DNA of 64,000 nt from Acidimicrobiaceae bacterium (GTDB taxonomy: Bacteria; Actinomycetota; Acidimicrobiia; Acidimicrobiales; RAAP-2): contig PKXA01000045.1 in assembly GCA_003133325.1 (NCBI GenBank), positions 1-64,000 of the forward strand, given 5' to 3'. How positions within the stretch are numbered: position 1 is the first letter of the stretch; each line of letters begins with the position of its first letter. The translations under genes and the position numbers were made by a program. The notes below the pieces were generated by a model, which made no database searches, was not told where the DNA came from, and saw nothing but the letters and a program-made list of their open reading frames with translations. This document shows positions 56,151 to 64,000 of this stretch, piece by piece.

Positions 56151-57332
56151 ATGACCCCGGGCATGGTCCTTCTCTTTGCCACCGCCTGCGGGGTGTCAGC
56201 GGCCAACCTCTACTACGCCCAGCCCCTGCTCCCTTCGATCGCCCGAACCCTCGATGTCCGGTCGGGCACCGCCACCTTGATCGTCAGCGGGGCCCAGGTC
56301 GGTTACTGCATCGGTCTGGCCCTGTTGGTCCCGTTGGGCGACATGTTGGTTCGGCGCCGACTGGTTCCGGGCATCCTTCTCATCGCCGCGGCTGCCCTCT
56401 TCGTGGCGGCCGCCGCCCCCACCATCACCGTCCTGATCGGGGCGGTGGCGGTGGCCGGAGTCTGTTCCGTTGCCGCCCAAATCCTGGTCCCGTTCGGTGC
56501 CGAACTCGCTGACGACATGAACCGCGGGCGGGTCGTGGGCACCATTATGGGTGGTCTGCTGATCGGGATCCTGTTGGCCCGGACGTTCTCGGGACTCATC
56601 GCCCAAGTCGCCGGTTGGCGGGCGGTGTACGTGGCGGCTGGCGTGGTCGTCCTCGCCCTTGTCGGACTCTTGGCCCGCACCCTGCCCGAAGAGAATGCAC
56701 GGCCAAGGCTCATCTACCGCGAATTGCTCGCCTCCGTGGTCCACTTGATGCGTTCCGAAGCGCAACTGCGACTGCGCTCGGCGTACGGCGGTCTGGCGTT
56801 CGCCGCCTTCTCCGTGCTTTGGACCAGCTTGGCGTTCTTGTTGGCCGGGTCCCCGTACCGATACAGCGACGCGGTCATCGGACTCTTCGGGCTTCTGGGT
56901 GCCAGCGGGGCCCTGACCGCGTCGCTCAGTGGTCATCTGGCCGATCGGGGCCGGGAACGATTGGTGACCGGTGCATCGTTGGTCATCACCGTGGGGTCGT
57001 TCGCTCTCCTCGCCCTCGGCTCCCATCAGCTGTGGGCGTTGATCGTGGGAATCGTGGTCGCCGACCTCGGTATCCAATCGGTGCACATTCAGAATCAACA
57101 GGTGATCTTCGCCATCGACCCCACCGCCCGCTCACGCCTCAATACCGGATACATGGTCACCTATTTCATTGGTGGCTCGATCGGGTCCGCCACTGCCGGG
57201 GTGATCTATTCCCGGGGTGGTTGGGCGGGAGAGGTCGCCTTGGGCATCGGCTACAGCGGCGCCGCCCTGGTCCTGTGGATGCTCAGCCAGGGGTTCGGTA
57301 TCGGACGGGCTGACACGGCGGAGGGCCCCTGA
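56151..57332 (+). CDS. Major facilitator superfamily transporter
   Basis: 393 residues from the ATG at 56151 (an in-frame TTG at 56103 would add 16). Twelve hydrophobic helices; N-terminal ANLYYAQPLLPSIARTL and the loop motif GDMLVRRRLVPG match the AraJ/YfiS-like drug-efflux type. Substrate unknown. It is divergent from the B12 operon, and its start lies about 145 bases from the riboswitch outer end, so their promoters are back to back; the riboswitch itself reads the other way. Confidence 0.85.
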   Translation: MTPGMVLLFATACGVSAANLYYAQPLLPSIARTLDVRSGTATLIVSGAQVGYCIGLALLVPLGDMLVRRRLVPGILLIAAAALFVAAAAPTITVLIGAVAVAGVCSVAAQILVPFGAELADDMNRGRVVGTIMGGLLIGILLARTFSGLIAQVAGWRAVYVAAGVVVLALVGLLARTLPEENARPRLIYRELLASVVHLMRSEAQLRLRSAYGGLAFAAFSVLWTSLAFLLAGSPYRYSDAVIGLFGLLGASGALTASLSGHLADRGRERLVTGASLVITVGSFALLALGSHQLWALIVGIVVADLGIQSVHIQNQQVIFAIDPTARSRLNTGYMVTYFIGGSIGSATAGVIYSRGGWAGEVALGIGYSGAALVLWMLSQGFGIGRADTAEGP

Positions 57333-57350
57333 CGCGACAAGATTGGGACC

Positions 57351-58085
<735 letters not shown>

Positions 58086-58113
58086 AACCACCGGCGCCGG
58101 CCCCACCCAAGTG

Positions 58114-58557
58114 CTAGTCGAGCTCTCTCAACCGTGAGGCATAGCGGATCGACTTCTCGGTGAGTTCGCTCATCATGATCTCGAGACAGGCCTGTTTACC
58201 TGCCACCATTTCACGCAGCCTGTCGTTGATGGCTGTCGCCTCGAGCAGAATCTCCCGGCGGCGTCCCTGATCGGTGCCCGACCTGTATTCATGACGCAAT
58301 CCGGCCAAATCATCCTCCCCCCGAAGGATGTCCCGAATCTCGCCGAGGTCGAAACCGAGCAACGACTGCAGCTCACGAATGTGGGCGATGCGACCCATGT
58401 CTTCCTCGGTGTAACGCCGGGCCCCCCCGGCCGAGTGGTTGGCCGGGGTCAGCAGCCCGATCTCCTCATACCAACGGAGGGTGCGGGGGGACACCTCGGC
58501 ACGTTCAGCCGCCTTCCCGATGCGGAGCAGCCCTCCCCCGCTCGACACCTCATGCAC
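58114..58557 (-). CDS. MerR-family transcriptional regulator
   Basis: 147 residues from a GTG at 58557. N-terminal winged helix (LLRIGKAAERAEVSPRTLRWYEEIGLLTP), wing (ARRYTEEDMGRI) and a C-terminal dimerisation helix. The Cys in GKQACLEIM is not part of a classic metal-binding set, so a metal role is not supported. The frame also begins at a TTG (58590) or GTG (58584), but a perfect palindrome sits 3 bases before the TTG, so a later start is likelier. It probably represses itself. Convergent with the SGNH gene. Confidence 0.85.
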   Translation of the reverse strand: MHEVSSGGGLLRIGKAAERAEVSPRTLRWYEEIGLLTPANHSAGGARRYTEEDMGRIAHIRELQSLLGFDLGEIRDILRGEDDLAGLRHEYRSGTDQGRRREILLEATAINDRLREMVAGKQACLEIMMSELTEKSIRYASRLRELD

Positions 58558-58593
58558 CGGCCTTTCCGGTTCGCCGACTCCCACGGCCAAAGT

Positions 58594-58607
58594 TTACGTC
58601 AACGTAA
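58594..58607. promoter_or_regulatory. Palindromic MerR operator candidate
   Basis: TTACGT-CA-ACGTAA, two perfect 6-base arms around a 2-base spacer, directly upstream of the MerR gene. It resembles operators of MerR-type regulators of fatty- and branched-chain acid breakdown (LiuR-type TTACGT.A.CGTAA). It may also act on the divergent DUF1015 gene (ATG 58750). Autoregulation is inferred. Confidence 0.6.
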
Positions 58608-58749
58608 GATTTCTCCGCCAGTCATGGGGTCACCCCGTACTCCAGCCGAGGCCGGTCGCGTGTTCTGCCAGGATGCCGATGGATGGTGCCGACGGATGGA
58701 TCGGATGTTCGCGTTCTGAGGCTGCCGGTGCCTGTGCTACGCAGTGGTC

Positions 58750-59955
58750 ATGCCCAGATTCGAACCGTTCGTCGGCCTCCGGTATAACACTGCCAGGGTC
58801 GATATGAACATGGTGATCGCCCCGCCCTATGACGTCATCGATGCTCCGGAGCGACAGCGTCTGGCCGGTCGCCACAGCGCCAACGCGGTGCGGGTAGAAC
58901 TGCCCGAAGCCGATCACCGGGCCGGATTGGACAGGTATCAGCATGCACGGGCCATGCTCGAAACCTGGCAAGAGGCGGGCACCCTGGTGGCCGACCCCTC
59001 ACCTTGCTTCTATGCCTACCGGATGACCTCCCCCCGTGGACGTTCCACCCACGGGGTCATTGGAGCGTTGGCGATCGACGAGGACAACGTCGGCGAGATC
59101 CTTCCCCACGAGCAGACCCTTCCCAAACCCAAGAGTGACCGGCTCGATCTGCTGCGGGCCACCCGCACCAATCTCTCTCCCATTTGGGGACTCTCACTCA
59201 CGCCGGGTCTGACCCAGACCTTCGTCGCCATCATCGCGGCCGGCCCGGCCCAGATGGCCGCCACCGATGATGATGGCGTGCTTCACGAACTGTGGGTGAT
59301 CAGCGGCTCCACCTCGATCGATGCGGTCCGCCAGGCGGTGGGCGACTCTCGGGTTGTCATCGCCGACGGGCACCATCGTTACGAGACCTCCCTGGCCTAT
59401 CGGTCGGAGTTGGCCGCCCAAGGTGACAAGAACGTGCCTGGCGCTGATCTGGTGATGGCACTGGTGGTTGAACTGAGCGAGGAACAGCTCGAGGTCGGGC
59501 CCATCCACCGGGTGCTTTCGGGACTGCCCGACGGGATCGATCTGGTCGACACCTTCTCGTCGTGGTTCGACGTGACCAAGGTCGGTAACCTCACCCGGCG
59601 CACACTGGCCGCCCTGGTCGAATCGGAAGCCTTGGCTCTGGTAATGCCCTCAGGAGCATGGCTCCTGTCGCCGAAGGACGGCACCCCCGAAGCCGCGGGC
59701 GCCTCGCTCGACTCATCCATGGTGGCCCTGGTCATCGCCGAGCTCCCCGATCATGAGCTCGAGTTCTGTCATACATGGCAAGAAGCGGCCGAGGCCATCG
59801 ACTCTGAACAGGCCCAAGCCGTGGTCCTTCTTCGTCCAGTCACCGTCACCCTGATTTCCGAATGGGCCCACAGCGACAGACGCATGCCGGCCAAGACAAC
59901 CTATTTCCATCCCAAACCGCGCACCGGCATGGTGTTCCGCCCTTTGCTCGCCTGA
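58750..59955 (+). CDS. DUF1015 family protein
   Basis: 401 residues. Conserved blocks VIAPPYDVIDAPERQRL near the N-terminus, the central LPHEQTLPKPKSDRLDLLRA, then VIADGHHRYETSLAYR and the C-terminal TYFHPKPRTGMVFRPL, all of PF06245. Function not established; no signal peptide, so cytoplasmic. Usual family length (~400). An in-frame GTG at 58744 is an alternative start. Divergent from the MerR regulator, so possibly under the same operator. Confidence 0.9.
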   Translation: MPRFEPFVGLRYNTARVDMNMVIAPPYDVIDAPERQRLAGRHSANAVRVELPEADHRAGLDRYQHARAMLETWQEAGTLVADPSPCFYAYRMTSPRGRSTHGVIGALAIDEDNVGEILPHEQTLPKPKSDRLDLLRATRTNLSPIWGLSLTPGLTQTFVAIIAAGPAQMAATDDDGVLHELWVISGSTSIDAVRQAVGDSRVVIADGHHRYETSLAYRSELAAQGDKNVPGADLVMALVVELSEEQLEVGPIHRVLSGLPDGIDLVDTFSSWFDVTKVGNLTRRTLAALVESEALALVMPSGAWLLSPKDGTPEAAGASLDSSMVALVIAELPDHELEFCHTWQEAAEAIDSEQAQAVVLLRPVTVTLISEWAHSDRRMPAKTTYFHPKPRTGMVFRPLLA

Positions 59956-60077
59956 GCTGCGCAGGTTCCATCTCCCTGCCTGTGGCGACTTGGTTCGCGA
60001 GTATTCGGTCGGTAGCCTTGCCTCCTGGTCGCCGGTGCCGTTATCAGCGGATGTTGCCGGTCAGTGAGGGGGAGAGG

Positions 60078-61343
60078 GTGGGTCGGAGCCGGATCGTCGC
60101 CTGGATGGCGACCGCGACCCTGGTGCTGGTGGCGACCGCCTGTAGTGCGTCGGGAGCTGCCACCCGGCAAGTGGGATTGCAGTTCCCGATCATCCGGGGA
60201 ACCCCCCCGGTCGCCACGACCACGACCACGACCACCACCACGACCGTCCCGCCCTCCACCACCTCTACGACCACGCCTGTCCCCATTGTCCAGGCTCCCG
60301 GGTGGTCGGTCCCTCTGGCCACCTTGCCCCCGGGAGGAGGGTTCACCTCGGTGTCGTGTATCTCTGACACCTTCTGCATCGCTACCGGCGGAGGGGCCAA
60401 CCAAAGCGACGCCACCAGAACTGTCGGTGCGGGTGAGACCCAATCCTGGGACGGAGAGGCCTGGTCCAACCCCTCCATCTACTTCCCGACACCCTCGCAC
60501 GGAGCCAGCGGACTACCGGTCATGCCGACGATCACCTGCGTCGGCGGGCCCTTTTGCGTCATCGCCGACGGGTCGGGTTTCGTAGCCAGCGGGGACGGGA
60601 CCGACTGGATCGCACCGGTACCGCTGAAGCCGGCTCCGGCCCTCGCCACCAACCCCAGCAATCCCGGAAACGGCCACCCCGGTGCACGCGAGGCCGCGGT
60701 GTCGTGTGCAACGCGCAAATTCTGCACCATCGTCGACAACTCCGGGAACGTATACACCTGGGAAAATGGCTCGTGGTTGGCACCACAGGCCTTCGGGTCC
60801 GGAACCGGTCCGGACGCCGTGGCCCTCTACGCCTCCGGCCGCGTCGGGGTCTCGTGCCCGACCACGTCGGCCTGTACCGCGGTGATCGGCACCACGGTCC
60901 TCGATTGGAACGGAACTACCTGGTCCGAGGAGTCCCTTCCGTGGACTCCCACCCTGGCCGGTCCCTCTCATCGTGTCTCCTCGGTGAGCGGCGATCCCAC
61001 CGCCATCTCCTGTGCCACCTCTACGTTGTGCGCCATCGTCAATGGTTCGGGCATGTCCTATCGCAATGGCACTCCGACCTGGTCTTCGATTCAGACCATC
61101 GACCCCGCCGGCATGCTCGATTCCATTTCGTGCCCACAGGTGTCTTTCTGTATGGCCGCCGATACCGATGGTTCCATTGTCACCTGGGACGGCACGACCT
61201 GGGCGCCACCAATCAAGGTGATTTCTGTGGGAACCGATTACACCGGGATCGGCACATCGGTATCGTGCTCCTCGGCCAACTTCTGCATGGTCATCAACGG
61301 GGACGGCGACTATGCCACCTACTCGGACCCAACCGACGGCTGA
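60078..61343 (+). CDS. Lipoprotein with seven Cys-pair propeller-like repeats
   Basis: 421 residues from the GTG at 60078, preceded by GAGGGGGAGAG; an in-frame ATG lies at 60051. Signal peptide ending in the lipobox LVATAC, Thr-rich linker (TTTTTTTTTT then PPSTTSTTT), then seven ~45-residue units each with a paired-Cys strand: SVSCISDTFC, TITCVGGPFC, AVSCATRKFC, GVSCPTTSAC, AISCATSTLC, SISCPQVSFC and SVSCSSANFC, most followed by W.G.TW. The pattern suggests a disulfide-stabilised seven-bladed beta-propeller outside the membrane. Ligand unknown. Confidence 0.75.
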   Translation: MGRSRIVAWMATATLVLVATACSASGAATRQVGLQFPIIRGTPPVATTTTTTTTTTVPPSTTSTTTPVPIVQAPGWSVPLATLPPGGGFTSVSCISDTFCIATGGGANQSDATRTVGAGETQSWDGEAWSNPSIYFPTPSHGASGLPVMPTITCVGGPFCVIADGSGFVASGDGTDWIAPVPLKPAPALATNPSNPGNGHPGAREAAVSCATRKFCTIVDNSGNVYTWENGSWLAPQAFGSGTGPDAVALYASGRVGVSCPTTSACTAVIGTTVLDWNGTTWSEESLPWTPTLAGPSHRVSSVSGDPTAISCATSTLCAIVNGSGMSYRNGTPTWSSIQTIDPAGMLDSISCPQVSFCMAADTDGSIVTWDGTTWAPPIKVISVGTDYTGIGTSVSCSSANFCMVINGDGDYATYSDPTDG

Positions 61344-61425
61344 CACGCAGCTACCCAGATGTTGACGCCGATGACGGCATGGGAACCCGTCGAAGGCGTC
61401 GCGAACTGAACGACTTGGAGATCAC

Positions 61426-62286
61426 GTGACCAACGAATATCGAACCATCCGCCTGGACGTAACCGACCGGGTTGCCACTATCACCCTTGATCGACCCGAC
61501 CGCCTGAACGCATTCACCAATACGATGAGAAGAGAGCTCATCGACGCCTTCGACCACACCGATGCCGACGATTCGGTCCGGGCGGTGGTGGTCACCGGGT
61601 CAGGTAGCGGCTTCTGCGCCGGGGCCGATCTCCGGGGTGGCGAAGGCACCTTTGACGGAACCGCCCCACCCGATGGGCACTCCGTTCCCCGTGATGCCGG
61701 GGGTACTGTCGTGCTGCGGATCTTCGATTCCCTCAAACCCGTCATCGCCGCCATCAACGGGCCGGCGGTGGGGGTCGGCATCACCATGACCTTGCCGATG
61801 GATATCCGGTTGGCGTCGGAGAATGCCAAAATCGGTTTCGTCTTCAGTCGGCGCGGGCTGGTTCCCGAAGCGTGTTCGAGTTGGTTTCTGCCCCGGTTGG
61901 TTGGCATCAGCCGGGCGATGGAGTGGGTAGCCACCGGGCGGGTCTTCGATGCCATCGAGGCGCACCAGGGTGGTCTGGTGCGCAGCGTGCACGCTCCTGA
62001 CGCACTGCTCGACACCGCCTATGCCCTGGCCACCGAGATCGCCGACCACACCTCCCAGGTGTCGGTGGCGATGAGCCGTCAGTTGCTCTGGCACATGCTG
62101 GGGGAATCGCACCCGATGGCTGCCCATCGGGCCGAATCCCTGGCCATGGCGTTTCGGGGACCGTCGGGCGATGCCCATGAAGGTGTGCTCTCCTTCCTCG
62201 AAAAGCGTCCAGCCACTTTTCCCGGCCGGCTCAGTGAGGGACTCCCCAACTTGTTCCCTCACTTCTCCCCACCGACCTATGCCTGA
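61426..62286 (+). CDS. Enoyl-CoA hydratase/isomerase (crotonase) family protein
   Basis: 286 residues. N-terminal RVATITLDRPDRLNAFT, oxyanion-hole motifs GFCAGADLRGG and INGPAVGVG, and a catalytic-type Glu in GLVPEACSSW. Acts on an acyl-CoA, either beta-oxidation or a side reaction; the exact reaction cannot be read from sequence. The GTG start has GGAG 6 bases upstream. Followed by the F420-type oxidoreductase, possibly co-transcribed. Confidence 0.92.
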   Translation: MTNEYRTIRLDVTDRVATITLDRPDRLNAFTNTMRRELIDAFDHTDADDSVRAVVVTGSGSGFCAGADLRGGEGTFDGTAPPDGHSVPRDAGGTVVLRIFDSLKPVIAAINGPAVGVGITMTLPMDIRLASENAKIGFVFSRRGLVPEACSSWFLPRLVGISRAMEWVATGRVFDAIEAHQGGLVRSVHAPDALLDTAYALATEIADHTSQVSVAMSRQLLWHMLGESHPMAAHRAESLAMAFRGPSGDAHEGVLSFLEKRPATFPGRLSEGLPNLFPHFSPPTYA

Positions 62287-62385
62287 ATGAGCGGCATTGC
62301 ACCGGCAAATGGAGGACCGGAGTTGGTTGTAGGTAGTGTGGCCGGCGGTCCGTCGGGATCGCGCAGAGGATGCTCAGGGGGAACC

Positions 62386-63435
62386 ATGAAGATCACCACG
62401 ATGCTCAGCTATTCGGGCGGGTTTCGAGAGTCCGCCGCACAGGTGGCCGAATTCGAAAAGGCCGGACTCGACCTGGTGTGGGTGGCCGAGGCATACGGCT
62501 TCGATAGCCCCAGTCTCATGGGGTATCTGGCCGCCCTCACCGAGCATGTGGGGATCGGTGCCGCCATTCTTCCGATCTATACCCGTACTCCCACCCTGAT
62601 CGCCATGACGGCCGCGGGTCTCGACGCGCTTTCTGACGGCCGGTTCGAGCTCGGGCTCGGGGCGTCCGGTCCGCAAGTCATCGAAGGGTTTCATGGTGTG
62701 CCCTATGTCGCCCCCTTGGGCCGCACCCGCGAGGTCATCGAGATTTGTCGCAATGTCTGGGCCCGCGAGGCGCCTCTCACTCACAACGGCAACATCTTCA
62801 CCCTGCCCTTGCCACCCGACCAGGGAACCGGTTTGGGCAAAGCCCTCAAGATCATCGGCCGGCCGGTCCGGGCGGATATTCCCATTTGGGTGGCGTCTCT
62901 GGGCGAGAAGAATGTGGCCCTGACCGCCGAGTTGGCCACTGGCTGGATGCCGATGATCTTCGTCCCCGAAAAGGCCAAGGCTGTATGGGGATCGGCGCTG
63001 GATGCCGGGATGGCCCGTCGGGATCCCAAGCTCGGCCCATTGCAGATCACCGCCGGGGGCCTTCTGGCCATTGGCGACGGTGACGACGTGAAGGCTGTCC
63101 GTGAGCTGTCCCGGCACATGCTGGCCCTCTACATCGGGGGCATGGGAGCCAAGGGGAGAAACTTCTACAACGACGTGGCCCGGCGTTGTGGGTATGAAGA
63201 TGCTGCCGAGAAGATCCAGGACCTCTACTTGGGTGGGGACAAGGCTGCGGCAGCTGCCGCCGTCCCTGACGATCTGCTCGAACTCACCTCGCTCTGTGGT
63301 TCCGAGAGCTATGTGGCCGAGCGCATCGCCGCCTACGCCGAAGCCGGTGTCACCCATCTGCAGGTGGCGCCGATGCCGGTGGGCGATCAGCGGCCGGTTG
63401 ACCTCATCGAGAAGGTCAAGAAGCTGGTGGGTTGA
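62386..63435 (+). CDS. F420-dependent LLM-class (luciferase-like) oxidoreductase
   Basis: 349 residues from the ATG at 62386, with GGGGAA just upstream; the frame is open to 62287 but the extra 33 residues are not family-like. TIM-barrel LLM family related to methylene-tetrahydromethanopterin reductase: KITTMLSYSGGF, FDSPSLMGYLAALTEHVGIGA, RFELGLGASGPQVIEGFHGV. F420 use is inferred from class and the fbiC gene in the window. Substrate unknown. Ends 2 bases from the DUF1697 stop. Confidence 0.9.
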   Translation: MKITTMLSYSGGFRESAAQVAEFEKAGLDLVWVAEAYGFDSPSLMGYLAALTEHVGIGAAILPIYTRTPTLIAMTAAGLDALSDGRFELGLGASGPQVIEGFHGVPYVAPLGRTREVIEICRNVWAREAPLTHNGNIFTLPLPPDQGTGLGKALKIIGRPVRADIPIWVASLGEKNVALTAELATGWMPMIFVPEKAKAVWGSALDAGMARRDPKLGPLQITAGGLLAIGDGDDVKAVRELSRHMLALYIGGMGAKGRNFYNDVARRCGYEDAAEKIQDLYLGGDKAAAAAAVPDDLLELTSLCGSESYVAERIAAYAEAGVTHLQVAPMPVGDQRPVDLIEKVKKLVG

Positions 63436-63437
63436 GG

Positions 63438-63992
63438 TCACTCGTTGACCATTTGAGTGAGAGCCACGACAGACTTCCAGTTGCGGGTGGTGGCGGGGAC
63501 GCCGAGTCTCTTTTCGAAGAGGGCGTTGGTCAGCTTGGTCTCCCCGTACCCACCAGGTATGGAGAGGAATATGTCGGAACCGACCACTCGAAACGTATCG
63601 GGGTCGTAACGGACAGCCAGGTCGGCAATCCCATCTACGCGCCCGGGGTCGGGAATGCCGTCCAGGAACGTCACGTGGAAGAGGGTGGGCTGGTTGTGGG
63701 GAACCAATCCCTCGTCGGCGAAGGGATTGGAGGTGCAGGTGCCCACCAGTTCCTCCTTGGTCCTCACCAGCACCGGCACATCGACATCGAAGGTGTTGTG
63801 GATGCCTTTGGCCAAGGTGGGGGCAATCTGTGACCGAGCCACGTCGGAGGAGAAGACGAGATTTCCGCTCTGGACATAGGTGCGAATATCGTCGAACCCC
63901 AACGAGGAGGCAAGCGTGCGAAGGCCGGCCATCGGCACCCGGTTCCGGCTCCCGAGGTTGATGCCACGCAGCATGGCTACATAGGCCTGCAT
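63438..63992 (-). CDS. DUF1697 family protein
   Basis: 184 residues, complete; starts 8 bases from the right edge. Matches PF08002: N-terminal YVAMLRGINLGSRNRVPMA, YVQSGNLVFSSD and a C-terminal TNALFEKRLGVPATTRNWKSV. Function unknown; cytoplasmic. Convergent with the LLM oxidoreductase. Confidence 0.93.
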   Translation of the reverse strand: MQAYVAMLRGINLGSRNRVPMAGLRTLASSLGFDDIRTYVQSGNLVFSSDVARSQIAPTLAKGIHNTFDVDVPVLVRTKEELVGTCTSNPFADEGLVPHNQPTLFHVTFLDGIPDPGRVDGIADLAVRYDPDTFRVVGSDIFLSIPGGYGETKLTNALFEKRLGVPATTRNWKSVVALTQMVNE

Positions 63993-64000
63993 GCCGGGGC

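Overview
This 64 kb window reads as chromosome of a high-GC, free-living actinobacterium, most likely of the class Acidimicrobiia. The class is my inference. It rests on a fused CofG-CofH FO synthase (FbiC) with an F420-type luciferase-like oxidoreductase, a gcvH-garA-ftsR-bifunctional nuclease block as in other Actinomycetota, Thr-rich secreted proteins, and the 'AADGGIFSFGDAGFYGS' repeat typical of that group. Genes are tightly packed, with many ATGA or GTGA start/stop overlaps. I see no tRNA, rRNA, insertion sequence, prophage or CRISPR array.

Layout. 1-223: 5' part of a secreted protein leaving the left edge. 0.7-2.4 kb: AarF/UbiB-type kinase. 2.5-6.1 kb (minus): trpC-trpF-trpB-trpA, each pair overlapping by 4 bp. 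6.2-8.4 kb: response regulator and histidine kinase. 8.3-10 kb: thioesterase and FIST sensor protein. 10-16.5 kb: pentose phosphate operon tkt-tal-gnd-zwf-pgl, followed by fbiC and a LOG-family enzyme. 20-22 kb (minus): a small coiled-coil protein and an acyl-CoA synthetase. 22.3 kb: cell-wall hydrolase. 23.4-29.6 kb (minus): gltBD glutamate synthase. 29.8-32.9 kb: thiO-thiS-thiG-thiD. 33-43 kb: mixed envelope genes (ParA-like ATPase, phospholipase-C-like phosphoesterase, two GT87-like membrane glycosyltransferases, S9 peptidase, AcuI-like reductase, DUF4232 lipoprotein). 43.1-46 kb (minus): nuclease, FtsR-like MerR regulator, GarA-like FHA protein, gcvH. 46.1-49.3 kb (minus): GDP-mannose pyrophosphorylase-like fusion and CDP-alcohol phosphatidyltransferase. 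49.3-56 kb (minus): vitamin B12 uptake operon. 56-64 kb: MFS transporter, SGNH and Cys-repeat secreted proteins, MerR regulator with its operator, DUF1015, crotonase, F420-type oxidoreductase and DUF1697.

The most interesting system is the minus-strand operon at 49258-56007. A compact cobalamin riboswitch (about 55908-56007) leads into two secreted proteins. The first is an alpha/alpha-toroid protein carrying six propeller-like repeats. The second is a membrane-anchored DUF4430 (transcobalamin-like C-terminal domain) protein. Together they look like the two halves of eukaryotic transcobalamin/intrinsic factor split over two genes. They are followed by EcfT, a fused EcfA-EcfA' ATPase and an ECF substrate-binding membrane subunit. 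All are translationally coupled, so the set looks like a complete B12 capture-and-import machine for a Gram-positive envelope.

Other points worth a look: the mutase half of the GDP-mannose pyrophosphorylase fusion has lost all four catalytic loops; the FtsR-like regulator carries a roughly 190-residue disordered insertion; the GarA-like protein has an added zinc ribbon; a response regulator has a Gly-rich insertion in its receiver domain; and a perfect TTACGT-CA-ACGTAA operator sits directly upstream of a MerR gene.
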